A DNA stretch of 37,281 bases, taken from positions 1 to 37,281 of the forward strand of contig NZ_NKJI01000035.1 in the NCBI RefSeq assembly GCF_002277815.1. Direction: 5' to 3'. This document shows positions 8,947 to 17,557 of the stretch, piece by piece. How positions within the stretch are numbered: the first letter of the stretch is position 1; each line of letters starts with the position of its first letter. The position numbers and the translations under genes were made by a program. The DNA is from Pseudomonas sp. ERMR1:02 (GTDB lineage: Bacteria > Pseudomonadota > Gammaproteobacteria > Pseudomonadales > Pseudomonadaceae). Under the pieces are notes generated by a model. The model did not search any database, was not told where the DNA came from, and saw only the letters and a program-made list of their open reading frames with translations.

Positions 8947-10272
8947 ATGAGCGAAGCGCCTGCCTTACGACGTCTATTAGTGGTTGATCCCTGCGACGAC
9001 TGCCATCGTCTATTACCAGGATTACGCTCCGTGGGTTGGGATGTTGACAGCTGCTCGCTGGAAAATGCCGCCGACCGGGCGTGTGATGTGGGTTTGTTGC
9101 GCTTGCAGCCCTATCATCTCGAGCACCCCGATGCTGTCAAAGAGGTGATCAGCCGCAGCGGTACCGAGTGGATCGCCGTGCTCAACCAGGAAGTGCTGCG
9201 GCTACAGAATGTCGGGGACTTTGTCTGCGAGTGGTTTTTCGATTTTCACACCTTGCCGTTCGATGTCTCCAGGGTCCAGGTCACACTGGGACGGGCCTTT
9301 GGCATGGCGCGCCTGCGCGGGCAGGGCACGGTTCATATCGATCAGCCCGAGCACGAACTGCTGGGCGAAAGCAAACCTATACGCGAATTGCGCAAGCTAT
9401 TAAGCAAACTGGCGCCCACCGAGTCGCCAGTGTTGATTCGCGGCGAAAGCGGAACAGGTAAAGAGCTGGTCGCCCGTACGCTGCATCGGCAATCCCTGCG
9501 CCACAGTAAACCCTTTGTCGCGATCAATTGTGGCGCGATCCCCGAGCATCTGATCCAGTCCGAACTGTTCGGCCACGAGAAGGGTGCCTTTACTGGCGCC
9601 CATCAACGCAAGATCGGGCGGCTCGAAGCGGCTAACGGCGGCACGCTGTTTCTCGACGAGATCGGTGATCTGCCCCTAGAACTGCAGGCGAACCTGTTGC
9701 GTTTCCTCCAGGAAAAGCACATCGAGAGGGTGGGTGGCAGTCAGCCTATTCCTGTGGATGTGCGGGTGTTGGCCGCGACCCATGTTGATCTCGAGGCCGC
9801 GATCGAGAAAAAACGCTTTCGCGAAGATTTGTATTATCGCCTGAACGTGTTGCAGGTAGCGACCGCACCCCTGCGTGAGCGCAATGGCGATCTGTCGATG
9901 CTGGCCAACCACTTTTCCCATTTCTACAGCCTTGAAACCGGTCGCCGTCCGCGCAGCTTCAGTGAAGACGCCTTGATTGCCATGGGCAATCATGACTGGC
10001 CGGGCAATGTTCGTGAACTGGCCAACCGGGTACGTCGCGGGCTGGTACTGGCCGAAGGCCGGCAGATTGAAGCGCGAGACCTGGGGCTGATCAGCCATCA
10101 GGCCGTTGCCTCGCCGATGGGCACGCTGGAAGAGTACAAGCACCGGGCAGAGCGGCAGGCCTTGTGCGATGTACTTAACCGCCACAGCGATAATTTGAGC
10201 ATCGCCGCCAAGGTGCTGGGGATATCCCGGCCTACCTTCTACCGTTTGCTGCACAAGCATCAGATACGGTGA
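8947..10272 (+). CDS. Sigma54-dependent enhancer-binding regulator, VpsR-like
   Basis: 441 residues; AAGGA lies six bases before the ATG. Residues 1-125 form a receiver-like domain (RRLLVVDPCDDCHRLL) with no convincing phosphorylation Asp/Lys set, similar in outline to VpsR, whose domain is not classically phosphorylated. The AAA+ core has Walker A GESGTGKE (166-173), the sigma54-contact loop GAFTGA (213-218) and Walker B GGTLFLDEIGD (231-241). The C-terminus is a Fis-type helix-turn-helix (SIAAKVLGISRPTFYRLLHK). It converges on the fap operon, whose fapA has a -24/-12 promoter, so regulation of fap is the obvious inference. VpsR binds cyclic di-GMP; whether this protein does cannot be seen. 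Confidence 0.85.
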   Translation: MSEAPALRRLLVVDPCDDCHRLLPGLRSVGWDVDSCSLENAADRACDVGLLRLQPYHLEHPDAVKEVISRSGTEWIAVLNQEVLRLQNVGDFVCEWFFDFHTLPFDVSRVQVTLGRAFGMARLRGQGTVHIDQPEHELLGESKPIRELRKLLSKLAPTESPVLIRGESGTGKELVARTLHRQSLRHSKPFVAINCGAIPEHLIQSELFGHEKGAFTGAHQRKIGRLEAANGGTLFLDEIGDLPLELQANLLRFLQEKHIERVGGSQPIPVDVRVLAATHVDLEAAIEKKRFREDLYYRLNVLQVATAPLRERNGDLSMLANHFSHFYSLETGRRPRSFSEDALIAMGNHDWPGNVRELANRVRRGLVLAEGRQIEARDLGLISHQAVASPMGTLEEYKHRAERQALCDVLNRHSDNLSIAAKVLGISRPTFYRLLHKHQIR

Positions 10273-10280
10273 AACCACTG

Positions 10281-10380
10281 TGTAGGAGCGAGCTTGCTCG
10301 CGATGGACGTGAAAGAAAACGCGTACTTTCTGAATGATCGCGTTGTCCTGACGTTTTTCGCGAGCAAGCTCGCTCCTACA
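10281..10380. repeat. Long-class REPIN between the regulator and fapF
   Basis: TGTAGGAGCGAGCTTGCTCG and its inverted copy CGAGCAAGCTCGCTCCTACA bound a 100-base element. The spacer begins GATGGACGTGAA, a segment shared with the REPINs at 18828, 35086 and 36519 and, inverted, at 23550. Confidence 0.9.
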
Positions 10381-10383
10381 ATT

Positions 10384-10419
10384 AAAGCCCCGCTGCGATC
10401 TGAATCGCAGCGGGGCTTT
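10384..10419. terminator. Bidirectional rho-independent terminator for the regulator and fapF
   Basis: AAAGCCCCGCTGCGA pairs perfectly with TCGCAGCGGGGCTTT around a 6-base loop. A T-run follows on the plus strand and A-rich DNA precedes it, so it can stop transcription from both converging genes. Confidence 0.9.
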
Positions 10420-10433
10420 TTGTTGGTGCCGGA

Positions 10434-11714
10434 TTAGAAGTAGTACGGGAATTTCAGGCTGAAGGAAAAATCTGGCGAGTCGTCGGTCAGGCCGATGGCC
10501 AGGTTGGGAACGATCGTCAAGTTATTGGTTGCTGCCAGGGTCATGCCGATGTTGAAGTTGGCCGAGTTGTAATCGCTGTTGGTGATCGATTGCCAATCAC
10601 CACCGTCCGGCTTGATCTTGCTCTTGCGGGCGAACTGATCGGTGAATGAGAACGACATACTCATCTTCTCGTTCAAGGCGAATGCAATGCCGGCGCCGAC
10701 CTGCCAGGAATCGCCCAGTTTCACGTCTCCTTTTACTTTGGAGTTGACCTGAGGGCTGATATCGCTGAAAGACTCTTCCATGTTGTAGGTGTAGGCCAGA
10801 CTGCCGAACAGCACGGCCGGGTCGAAGGTCTTGACCAGCGAGATACCCGGGGTGATCGACCAGACACCATTGCCGGTAGGCAAGCTCTCGGGTACCGAGA
10901 GGTTATCGTTGTTCGGGGCCTTGACCAGTTTGATGCCGTAAGGTTCAGCACCGGTCGGCGCCTTGACGCGCAGGGTCGCGACCGCGTCGGGCAGGTTGGC
11001 CGACTCATCCAGAAACTTGTAGGCAACGCCAAAGTTCACATCGCCGATGGCCGGGTCGCGAGTAACCGATGCATCTGTCGTCACCGGGCCTGCGCCACCT
11101 GCGCCGCCGGAGGAATACGTAGAGTCGCGATAAATCACGGGGACGTTAATGTCGAACTGCCAGCGTTGTGCCACGTTGTAGCGGCCGGTGAGGTCGAGTG
11201 TCCAGTTGTCGGCCTTGATGCGGTCGATATCGATGTTACCAAGGAAAATCGAGTCCAGTGCCAGGAAGCCGTTGAGTGTCAATGCACGGGTATCGTAGTG
11301 CGTGTAGGTCAGGCCGGTTTCCACGCTGAACTTGCCGCCGCCGAAGAACCCACTGGCTTCGTCATACAGATTGGAAACGCTTTGTGCCGGTTCTGAGTCA
11401 TCCTTGAGCGACTGCCCGTAGGAACTGCCCGTGGTTCCGGGTGCACCTGTGGCCACCGCCTGACCACCCTTGGCCGGTTCGGCGGGGGATTTGGTCAGGC
11501 GTTTGGGCGGAGGTGTCGCAGGTGTTTCTTCGACTTGGCGAACGCGCTGCTCAAGTACCATCAGCGCGTTCTGTTGTGCTTCGTACCGCTGTTTCAACTC
11601 CATGAGTTCTTGTTTTAGTGCTTCTACCTGGGGATCCGGTGCTGCGTATAGCAATGTTGCCGGGGCCAGGCTACTCAAACAGACAATAGCTCTGAACGTT
11701 AACGATCGGTGCAT
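10434..11714 (-). CDS. fapF: FapF, outer-membrane amyloid secretion pore
   Basis: Last gene of the fap operon. It forms the outer-membrane channel through which FapB, FapC and FapE leave the cell. It has 426 residues: a signal peptide about 1-24 (ending LLYAA), then an N-terminal coiled coil at about 29-63 (VEALKQELMELKQRYEAQQN), matching the trimerising helix known in FapF. A Pro/Lys-rich linker follows (TPPPKRLTKSPAEPAKGG). A beta-barrel fills the C-terminal 300 residues, with alternating strands and a terminal Phe (FSLKFPYYF) typical of Bam-assembled barrels. It follows fapE after a gap of some 46 bases and is closed by a strong bidirectional terminator. Confidence 0.93.
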   Translation of the reverse strand: MHRSLTFRAIVCLSSLAPATLLYAAPDPQVEALKQELMELKQRYEAQQNALMVLEQRVRQVEETPATPPPKRLTKSPAEPAKGGQAVATGAPGTTGSSYGQSLKDDSEPAQSVSNLYDEASGFFGGGKFSVETGLTYTHYDTRALTLNGFLALDSIFLGNIDIDRIKADNWTLDLTGRYNVAQRWQFDINVPVIYRDSTYSSGGAGGAGPVTTDASVTRDPAIGDVNFGVAYKFLDESANLPDAVATLRVKAPTGAEPYGIKLVKAPNNDNLSVPESLPTGNGVWSITPGISLVKTFDPAVLFGSLAYTYNMEESFSDISPQVNSKVKGDVKLGDSWQVGAGIAFALNEKMSMSFSFTDQFARKSKIKPDGGDWQSITNSDYNSANFNIGMTLAATNNLTIVPNLAIGLTDDSPDFSFSLKFPYYF

Positions 11715-11760
11715 GGGTTAGCCGTCCCTTCTGACTACATATGATGAGACTGAGCGTAGA

Positions 11761-12501
11761 TCAGAATCCGATAGTGCGAATACCTTTAAGCTGGTCCAGG
11801 TTGCCATTCAGCGACCCGGCGGACGCCACGTTGTCACGCAGCACGACATTGAAGGACGTGAGGTTTCTGACCTGGTTGCTGGAGCCTAGCAAAGTCGTAT
11901 TCTGCATCAGCCCACCCTGGGCCAGGCGTTGTACAGTGCTGCCCTGGTTGTTGTTGGCCACGATGTTGAGTTGCACGCCAGTACCGGTCGCGGAAATGCT
12001 CAGCTCGCCCGCGCCATTGGCGCCGGACAACGTCGAGCCTGCGGCCAATGCCTGGCCTTGCTGTTGCGTTGCAGGTGCCTGGTTAGCCTTTGTGACGTTG
12101 ATATCAACGTTGTTGTAGGCAGTGTTATTGTCGCCGGCAGCACGCACGACTTGAGTGACGCCTTCGGTACTGTTGAGGCCGCTGCCGCCAGTGACGGTAC
12201 CGGTGCCGGTGCTGCTGCCTGAGCCAGATCCTTTTTCGTCGATCATCGACACATAGAACTGCGGCTTGATGGTCGATTGTTGAATTTGCATCGAGGAAGT
12301 TGCCCCGATCACTTCACCCTTGGCATTTTCCCAAGTGCTGGTCATGACAACGCCAAAACTGACGATTCTTCCAGGCATGACAAAGCGGCCTCGAAGAGTT
12401 GCGAGTTCCTGGTCCTTGAGTTCGATGGGTTTGAACGTTTGCGCCTGGGTCGGCAGGCTGGCAGCCAGGCAAACCACAGCCAGCCAGATTGGAGTCTTCA
12501 T
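11761..12501 (-). CDS. fapE: FapE, minor secreted amyloid component
   Basis: An exported protein that is a minor part of Fap fibres. The start at 12501 is preferred (MKTPIWLAVVCLAASLPTQA, a good signal peptide); it has GGGAG six bases upstream, whereas the in-frame ATGs further up lie within or before that site. The mature part opens with QTFKPIELKDQELATLRGRF, which is typical of FapE. It continues with a Gly/Ser/Thr-rich stretch (GSGSGSSTGTGTVTGGSG) and Asn/Gln-rich strands (NIVANNNQGSTVQRLAQGG). It ends in LDQLKGIRTIGF. It has 246 residues and lies between fapD and fapF in the usual order. Confidence 0.9.
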   Translation of the reverse strand: MKTPIWLAVVCLAASLPTQAQTFKPIELKDQELATLRGRFVMPGRIVSFGVVMTSTWENAKGEVIGATSSMQIQQSTIKPQFYVSMIDEKGSGSGSSTGTGTVTGGSGLNSTEGVTQVVRAAGDNNTAYNNVDINVTKANQAPATQQQGQALAAGSTLSGANGAGELSISATGTGVQLNIVANNNQGSTVQRLAQGGLMQNTTLLGSSNQVRNLTSFNVVLRDNVASAGSLNGNLDQLKGIRTIGF

Positions 12502-12534
12502 GGAATGCTCCCGGAGCATCATGCTCCCTTGTTA

Positions 12535-13214
12535 TTAGAAGAAGTCGCTTTGGATGAATCCGAAATCCATCAACTCTGCGTCTTGCACCGGGTTGAAGTT
12601 GTTGATTCGGTTCTTGGCGGTCAGTGGCATGGGTGGGTCGAGTAACGCATTGGTTTTGTCATAGCCCTGGCCGATGACGGCAAAGATGATGCCGTTCCAG
12701 CCTTTGACAAAGTCGTCGACTTTGTAACGTTTATGACCGAGTACCGGGTCTCCGATATAGACCCAGCCGTCATGCACTCTTTGCATGACCACAAAATGTT
12801 TGTAGCCACGGATATCCATGAGGACGACAACCGGAATTTTGATGTCGTTCAACGTTTCCGGCGCTACCCGGTAGCCACGGGCCCGCATGCCGATACTTTC
12901 CACGTAACGCTTCATGTCGAGCATGGAGAAGCCCTGGACGCGGACAAGATTTTGATCGGAGTGTGCCAGCATGCCTTCGATGATCTGTTCTTCACTCACG
13001 TCCAGCCAATAGGCCTGGCGTAATATGGTCGCCAGCGCAGCCGCGCCGCAACTGAAGTCGGTTTCTGTTGAACCAGGTCGGCAAATTTACGCTCGCGTAT
13101 GCTCTGGATCGGCTTGTACACCACCGCACCGCCCGGCAGGACGGAAAGCGGCATTTGTGCAGCCTCGCTCACACTGGCCACGCAAAGCAAAAATGCCAAG
13201 GCGATAATGCGCAT
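12535..13214 (-). CDS. fapD: FapD, C39-type cysteine protease of the amyloid system (one frameshift)
   Basis: A periplasmic papain-like (bacteriocin-processing C39) peptidase required for Fap export. The ATG at 13214 starts a signal peptide (MRIIALAFLLCVASVSEA). The frame breaks near 13061-13065, where AAAACC probably reads AAACC. Restoring one base gives TDFSCGAAALATILRQAYWL, which holds the catalytic Cys. The downstream frame continues with GYKHFVVMQRVHDGWVYIGD, containing the catalytic His and Asp. The corrected length is 226 residues, as expected. The error is isolated and at a homopolymer, so the gene is probably intact in the organism. Confidence 0.9.
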
Positions 13215-13274
13215 GGTAGGACGCCTTCTGGTTGTGTTGAAAAAGGCCCCATCAGGGGCCTCAAGAGACAGCCA

Positions 13275-14569
13275 TTAGAACGACTGGTTGGCGATCGACA
13301 GCGAGTTGCTTTGTTGGTTGCCACACCCGCAGCCACGTTGACGCCCAGGTTGCCACTGCCGCCATTCACCGACCCACTCAGGGTAGCAGTGTTGGTCACA
13401 GGGTTTGCCCAGCCAGTTGGAGTCAGCACTTGATAAGAGTAGGTGTTGCTCAAATCAAATGAACTGCTCTCACTGTAGCTCTTCGATACGTCTTTCGAAG
13501 ACTCTTTCGATTTGCTACCCGATTTCTCGAACGAAGAGTCGAACGATTTTTCGAACGATTTTGACTTCGATTTATCGAACGATTTATCGACCGCTACGTC
13601 GAGCGATGCATCAACGAATGCGTTCAGCGTAGCGTCAGAAGACGAACTGCTGCTCGAGTGGTGATAGCCATTGTTCGACGAATTGTGCTGGGAAGCCGAT
13701 GCAGCGGCGTCCAAAGTAGCACTCAAGGTAGCGCTCAAAGAAGCACTCGAGGAACCGCTTGCGTGAGAGTTGCTAGAGCCACTGGCATCAAAGCTTTTGG
13801 AACCTTTCACGTCAAAGCTCGAAGAAGAGCTCTTATCAACGCTCAAATTGGACGACTTATCGTAAGCAGCATGACCGCTGGCCGATTTGGTAACGGTCAA
13901 AGTATCCACGCGATAAGTCCGATCGGCGTTGTTATTCACAACCAGGCCAGGACCGCTTTGATTAGCGGAGGCGCTGGCTGATGCGCTACCCAGCGCGGCA
14001 TTGCTGTTGGCGATTGCCATGGTGTTTTTCTGTTGGTTAAGATCGCCGCCAGCAATGTTGATACCCATATTGCCGCTGCCGCCGTTGCCCGATCCGCTCA
14101 TCGTAGCGGAGGCGGTGCTGCCGAAGTTATCGACCCTGTTATGGTTGCTGGTTTGCGTGACGCTAGCGGTGGCGGTGGCAGTGCCGAACACGAAGCTGTT
14201 ATCGAGACTCGAGGTTGCGCCAGCGTTTGCGATGGCGGCCGCGTTGTCTTGTTGGTTGCCGTCACCACCCGCCACGTTGACGCCGACGTTGCCGCTGCTG
14301 CCTGAGGCAGAACTGCTCATCTCGGCGGAGTTCTTGGTCCCTTCATTCCAGATACGGTTGTTGGTACTGCTCTGCGTATCGGTCGCATTGGCTGTCGCGG
14401 CGACAGTGATTTTTGTTGGTGGAGGAGGAGGAGGAGGGGTGTGGTGGTTGTTGTGATGATGACCATTGTGGTGGTGACCATAGTCATCGCTCTGCCCAGC
14501 TTGTACAGCTACAGCCATGACCGCAGCAATTGCGAAAACCAGAGGCTTGAGTGCCATCGAAGGTTTCAT
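13275..14569 (-). CDS. fapC: FapC, major functional amyloid subunit (one frameshift at the C-terminus)
   Basis: Main fibre-forming protein of the biofilm amyloid. It has a signal peptide 1-24 (ending VQA), then a His/Asn-rich segment (about 31-43) and a run of seven prolines. Three imperfect amyloid repeats follow: R1 at about 78-115 (GNVGVNVAGGDGNQQDN), R2 at about 150-188 (GNMGINIAGGDLNQQKN) and R3 at the end. The R2-R3 linker is long and built of Ser with Lys/Asp-Phe units (DKSFDKSKSKSFEKSFD). Near 13321 one G is missing (GTGGGC reads GTGGC). Restoring it gives GVGNQQSNSLSIANQSF and a stop at 13275, about 431 residues. Without correction the reading wrongly continues past fapD's start. A good ribosome site (GGAG) precedes the ATG. 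Confidence 0.93.
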
Positions 14570-14621
14570 GGTGATTCTCCGTACTTTATTTTAGGTTAAG
14601 TGTTGTTATTACCTGTTTGGG

Positions 14622-15194
14622 TCAATCCACGACCCGTACGCTCAGGGTGTTGGCCGTTCGGTTTCCCACCCCGGCGCTCTGATTCAACTGAATTACCCCA
14701 CGGCTACCGGTGAAGGCCTGGTCACTGGTAGTGACCTGGCGATAGCCTGGTGCAGAGTCAGTTGGATCGGAGTTATTGAGCAGCGCCACGTTCTGTTGCA
14801 TGAGGACGCTGTCATCGATACTTTGCGGCTGAGCACTGACGCTGATACGCAGTGCGTTGGCTTGCTGGTTGCTGGCACCCGAGCTCTGGTTGACGCCCAG
14901 TACGCCGTTGCCGTGGCTGAAGGAGTCGCCCTGAATGCTGGACCGGGCATCGATCCTGGGGTCGACATGCGTACGCAGCCGTTGGCGAATCTGTGTGGTC
15001 GCGCTGGCTCCATGACCAATGGCGATGGCCCGGGCGTTGGCCTGTTGCTGCTGATCGCCCGCAGCCTGGTTGACCGAGAGGTTGCCCTGGTATTGCGTGC
15101 CCGAACCGTCGATTTCGGCGTTATTGATGACGGGAGGTTGGGCAAGGGTCGATGCACTGCAAAACATGGCGATAATCAGGAGCGTACGATTCAT
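14622..15194 (-). CDS. fapB: FapB, amyloid nucleator
   Basis: A 190-residue exported minor subunit thought to nucleate FapC polymerisation. The signal peptide is 1-19 (MNRTLLIIAMFCSASTLAQ). It has three repeats with the same G-x-L-x-V-N-Q core as FapC, at about 26-58 (GNLSVNQAAGDQQQQAN), 85-120 (GVLGVNQSSGASNQQAN) and 155-190 (GVIQLNQSAGVGNRTAN), separated by short linkers. The ATG lies one base past the fapA stop, and its ribosome site (GGGAG) is inside fapA, so the two are translationally coupled. The gap to fapC is about 50 bases. Confidence 0.93.
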   Translation of the reverse strand: MNRTLLIIAMFCSASTLAQPPVINNAEIDGSGTQYQGNLSVNQAAGDQQQQANARAIAIGHGASATTQIRQRLRTHVDPRIDARSSIQGDSFSHGNGVLGVNQSSGASNQQANALRISVSAQPQSIDDSVLMQQNVALLNNSDPTDSAPGYRQVTTSDQAFTGSRGVIQLNQSAGVGNRTANTLSVRVVD

Positions 15195-15195
15195 C

Positions 15196-15633
15196 TTAAC
15201 GGTCTCCCGTTATGACTTTCAGAGCGCCCAAGCCTTGCTGGACGCTTGAATTGACCATGTTGGCAATACCGTTGCCCGAATTTCCCGAGCGCCCACCAGA
15301 CATATTGGTAAGTTGGGTCTGGTTGGTGACATTGCCGCCCAGGTTGTTGGTGTTTTGAGTGACCAGGCGGGAAATGCCTGCACCACTGGCGACACCGGCA
15401 AAGTCGCCGTCGCTCAACTCGTTCGTTTGCCCGAGGACATATTTGGAAGGGTTGGCATTGACGGTCGTGGGGTTAGGATCGGGAATCATCGGCGGACGCG
15501 TTGCCATGCGCGGCTGGACATCTCGTTTGATGATAATGATGCCGTTGTCAGCCTGGACAGGTAGGCAAACACTTGAGCCCACTGCGCATCCGATCAGCAG
15601 CAGGCAATAGAATCTTTTATCAAATTTCCCCAC
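15196..15633 (-). CDS. fapA: FapA, periplasmic chaperone-like protein of the fap operon
   Basis: First gene of the operon, 145 residues. The start is GTG at 15633, with AAGGA nine bases upstream. A signal peptide (FYCLLLIGCAVGSSVCLPVQA) is followed by a basic/Pro-rich segment (KRDVQPRMATRPPMIPDPNP). The Asn/Gly/Gln-rich region (NTNNLGGNVTNQTQLTNMSG, GNSGNGIANMVNSSVQQGLG) resembles the amyloid repeats. FapA is known to influence which subunits dominate the fibre. A sigma54 promoter sits about 60 bases upstream. Confidence 0.9.
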   Translation of the reverse strand: MGKFDKRFYCLLLIGCAVGSSVCLPVQADNGIIIIKRDVQPRMATRPPMIPDPNPTTVNANPSKYVLGQTNELSDGDFAGVASGAGISRLVTQNTNNLGGNVTNQTQLTNMSGGRSGNSGNGIANMVNSSVQQGLGALKVITGDR

Positions 15634-15691
15634 GGCGGCAATTCCTTCTGTGAGTGGAACGCTGGCCCTTATCAGCGTTGCGAAGAAGAGA

Positions 15692-15706
15692 GCAGAAGGT
15701 GTGCCG
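15692..15706 (-). promoter_or_regulatory. Sigma54 (-24/-12) promoter of fapA
   Basis: The minus strand reads CGGCAC-ACCTT-CTGC against the consensus TGGCAC-N5-TTGC. The invariant GG and GC are present with exactly 10 bases between them; only the first base of each half differs. The expected start site is near 15680, giving a leader of about 47 bases to the GTG at 15633. The upstream DNA (15707-15780) is AT-rich, as often seen for IHF-aided RpoN promoters, but I see no clear IHF site. The rest of 15634-15963 holds nothing else firm. Confidence 0.75.
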
Positions 15707-15963
15707 GATTTTGTTTTTCTTTTAAAAACAGTTGGTTGGTATTAATCATGGAAGTAGTCAAAAATTTTGTGTATCACCACTGAGACAGAGCCACGCAAAA
15801 GCGCCGTCCGTGCTGGCGGCATCGCTCAACAAGCGCGCTCAAGGCAAGTTGTATCATTGGCTTAACATTTTTTGCCAGAGGGCTTTGGCCGCTTTAGCTC
15901 GCGGGTTTACGCAATGGTGGGTGTTTCAGGAATGGACATTTGCTGCAGGGCGAGGTACCCATG

Positions 15964-16488
15964 TCAGGTCTTGAGCAAGCGCGTCACAGCCTCGAATGCC
16001 GCATCCTTGCGCTGTTTCCAATCACCTTGCAGTTCCTGGCATGGCTGGTGGTGCAGATCAAGCCATTGGCGGCTGGCCTGGAAAAACGCCTGGCGTTCTG
16101 CCAGTTGGGGTTGGCAACGCTGCCCGTCGTCATGCCAGGGCACAGTTTGAGGGCTTAGCAGCAAATGCAGGTCATAGTGCCGTGCCAGCAATGCCTGCTC
16201 GATCCACGTCGGGCAAGCGTCAAACAAAGTACGACTCCACAGGATATTGCTTAAGAGGTGCGTATCGAGAATCAACAGTGATGGTTGTTTGGCGCGCGCT
16301 TCATCTTCCCAAGTCAGCTGGCCATTTGCTATTGATGTAATGTCTTCGTAGCACGTTTCGCGGGCTTCACATTCGATGAAATACCGAACGTACTCGCCGA
16401 CCAAAATGCCACCAAAACTGGCGTGAATTTCGTGCGAAAGCCAGCTTTTTCCGCTGGATTCAGGCCCCGCCAGTACCAACACCTTCAT
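15964..16488 (-). CDS. NadR-type ribosylnicotinamide kinase / ATPase
   Basis: 174 residues from the ATG at 16488, which overlaps the pnuC stop (ATGA). The P-loop is GPESSGKS (residues 8-15), followed by GGILVGEYVRYF and a Walker-B-like strand LLILDTHLLSN. The arrangement matches the C-terminal kinase domain of NadR without its repressor and adenylyltransferase domains. It probably phosphorylates nicotinamide riboside brought in by PnuC, trapping it as NMN for NAD synthesis. The pairing with pnuC is the main support for this substrate. A longer in-frame ORF upstream is a pnuC shadow. Confidence 0.8.
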   Translation of the reverse strand: MKVLVLAGPESSGKSWLSHEIHASFGGILVGEYVRYFIECEARETCYEDITSIANGQLTWEDEARAKQPSLLILDTHLLSNILWSRTLFDACPTWIEQALLARHYDLHLLLSPQTVPWHDDGQRCQPQLAERQAFFQASRQWLDLHHQPCQELQGDWKQRKDAAFEAVTRLLKT

Positions 16489-17048
16489 GGACACAGCAGC
16501 AGATCGCTGCGCCATGTGCGCCAGCCTTGAATGGCCAGCAGGGTGAACAAGCCATACAGGGCAGCAGTCAGGTACAAGCCCTTGTACAGGAACAGGCCGA
16601 CGAAAATACAGTCCAGGACAATCCACAGCGGCCAGCATTGCACGCGTTTTTGCGCCATCCACAGTTGCGCCACGAGGCTGAAACCCGTGAGTGCCGCGTC
16701 GAGCCAGGGTTGAGCGGCGTCGGTCCAATGCGCCATGGCGGCGCCCAGCAACAAACTGCCAATGGCGCCGATGCTCAGGCCGAGCATCACCGATCGACCC
16801 TCAAGCCGGCTGACCTCGCGCCCATGCCGCCCCTCACCTGCACGTGTCCATTGCCACCAGCCGTAGATCTGCAGGGCGGCATAGATCACTTGCAGCAGCA
16901 TGTCCGAATACAGCTTCACCTCGAAAAAAATCCAGCTATATATCAGCACCATGACCAGGCCAATCGGCCAGCACCACGGGTTCTGTTTGACCGTCAACCA
17001 GACGGCAATCACACCGAGGGTAGCGGCAAACAGTTCAAGCCCGGACAT
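16485..17048 (-). CDS. pnuC: PnuC nicotinamide riboside transporter
   Basis: 187-residue inner-membrane protein, start ATG at 17048 with AAGGA seven bases upstream (MSGLELFAATLGVIAVWL). Features typical of PnuC are WPIGLVMVLIYSWIFFEVKL, YSDMLLQVIYAALQIYGWWQ and a C-terminal WIVLDCIFVGLFLYKGLYLT. Several hydrophobic segments are visible, in line with its seven-helix fold. It moves nicotinamide riboside by facilitated diffusion, with trapping supplied by the overlapping kinase gene. No riboswitch was recognised upstream. Confidence 0.9.
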   Translation of the reverse strand: MSGLELFAATLGVIAVWLTVKQNPWCWPIGLVMVLIYSWIFFEVKLYSDMLLQVIYAALQIYGWWQWTRAGEGRHGREVSRLEGRSVMLGLSIGAIGSLLLGAAMAHWTDAAQPWLDAALTGFSLVAQLWMAQKRVQCWPLWIVLDCIFVGLFLYKGLYLTAALYGLFTLLAIQGWRTWRSDLLLCP

Positions 17049-17118
17049 TGAGGTTCCTTGGGGGAATTCGAAGAGGGGGCGGATTGTAACGGCAGGCGCT
17101 GCCAAGTAGAACCGGCAA

Positions 17119-17263
17119 GTAGCAGCTGCCGAGCCTGCGAGGCTGCGTTCGACTGCGCAGCAGTCGTAAACCCTGCATGCACATTTTTCCTGATACACCG
17201 CAGTGCCTGATTTCACGACTGCTTCGCAGTCGAACGCAGCCTCGCGAGCTCGGCAGCTGCTAC
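17119..17263. repeat. Large inverted repeat (about 52-base arms)
   Basis: GTAGCAGCTGCCGAGCCTGC and onward (17119-17170) is mirrored with a few mismatches by 17211-17263, ending in GAGCTCGGCAGCTGCTAC. The unit differs from the REPINs elsewhere; it resembles the GCTGCCGA-type intergenic repeat family of Pseudomonas. It could form a long hairpin downstream of nothing and upstream of both pnuC and uppP. The remainder of 17049-17557 shows no gene. Confidence 0.8.
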
Positions 17264-17557
17264 AAAGGCGTGTTAGACGTGGAACTGGTTTTCTGTTTTT
17301 AGGAGAGCTTGTTCTTGGGAGAGCGTGTTCTTGTAATAAATGAAAGCCAGCATCCTGTCAGACCGGATAACGCGGCAGCGTAATCCGGGCTTGTTTGTGA
17401 AGATTTCGGCCCCGCGCTGAAAAACCTGAATACAAATTGATTTTCACGGAATTTTTCGCGGCCTGCGGGTATCTTGTGCACGCGGGTTTTCAACCACGCT
17501 GAACGCTTTGAAAAAAACTAACGAGGCATGCGCTGATGCATAGCCTTTGGGGGATTG

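Noticed and set aside
17000..17118. Possible riboswitch upstream of pnuC
   Set aside because: Only about 70 bases of leader before the repeat and no recognisable conserved fold.
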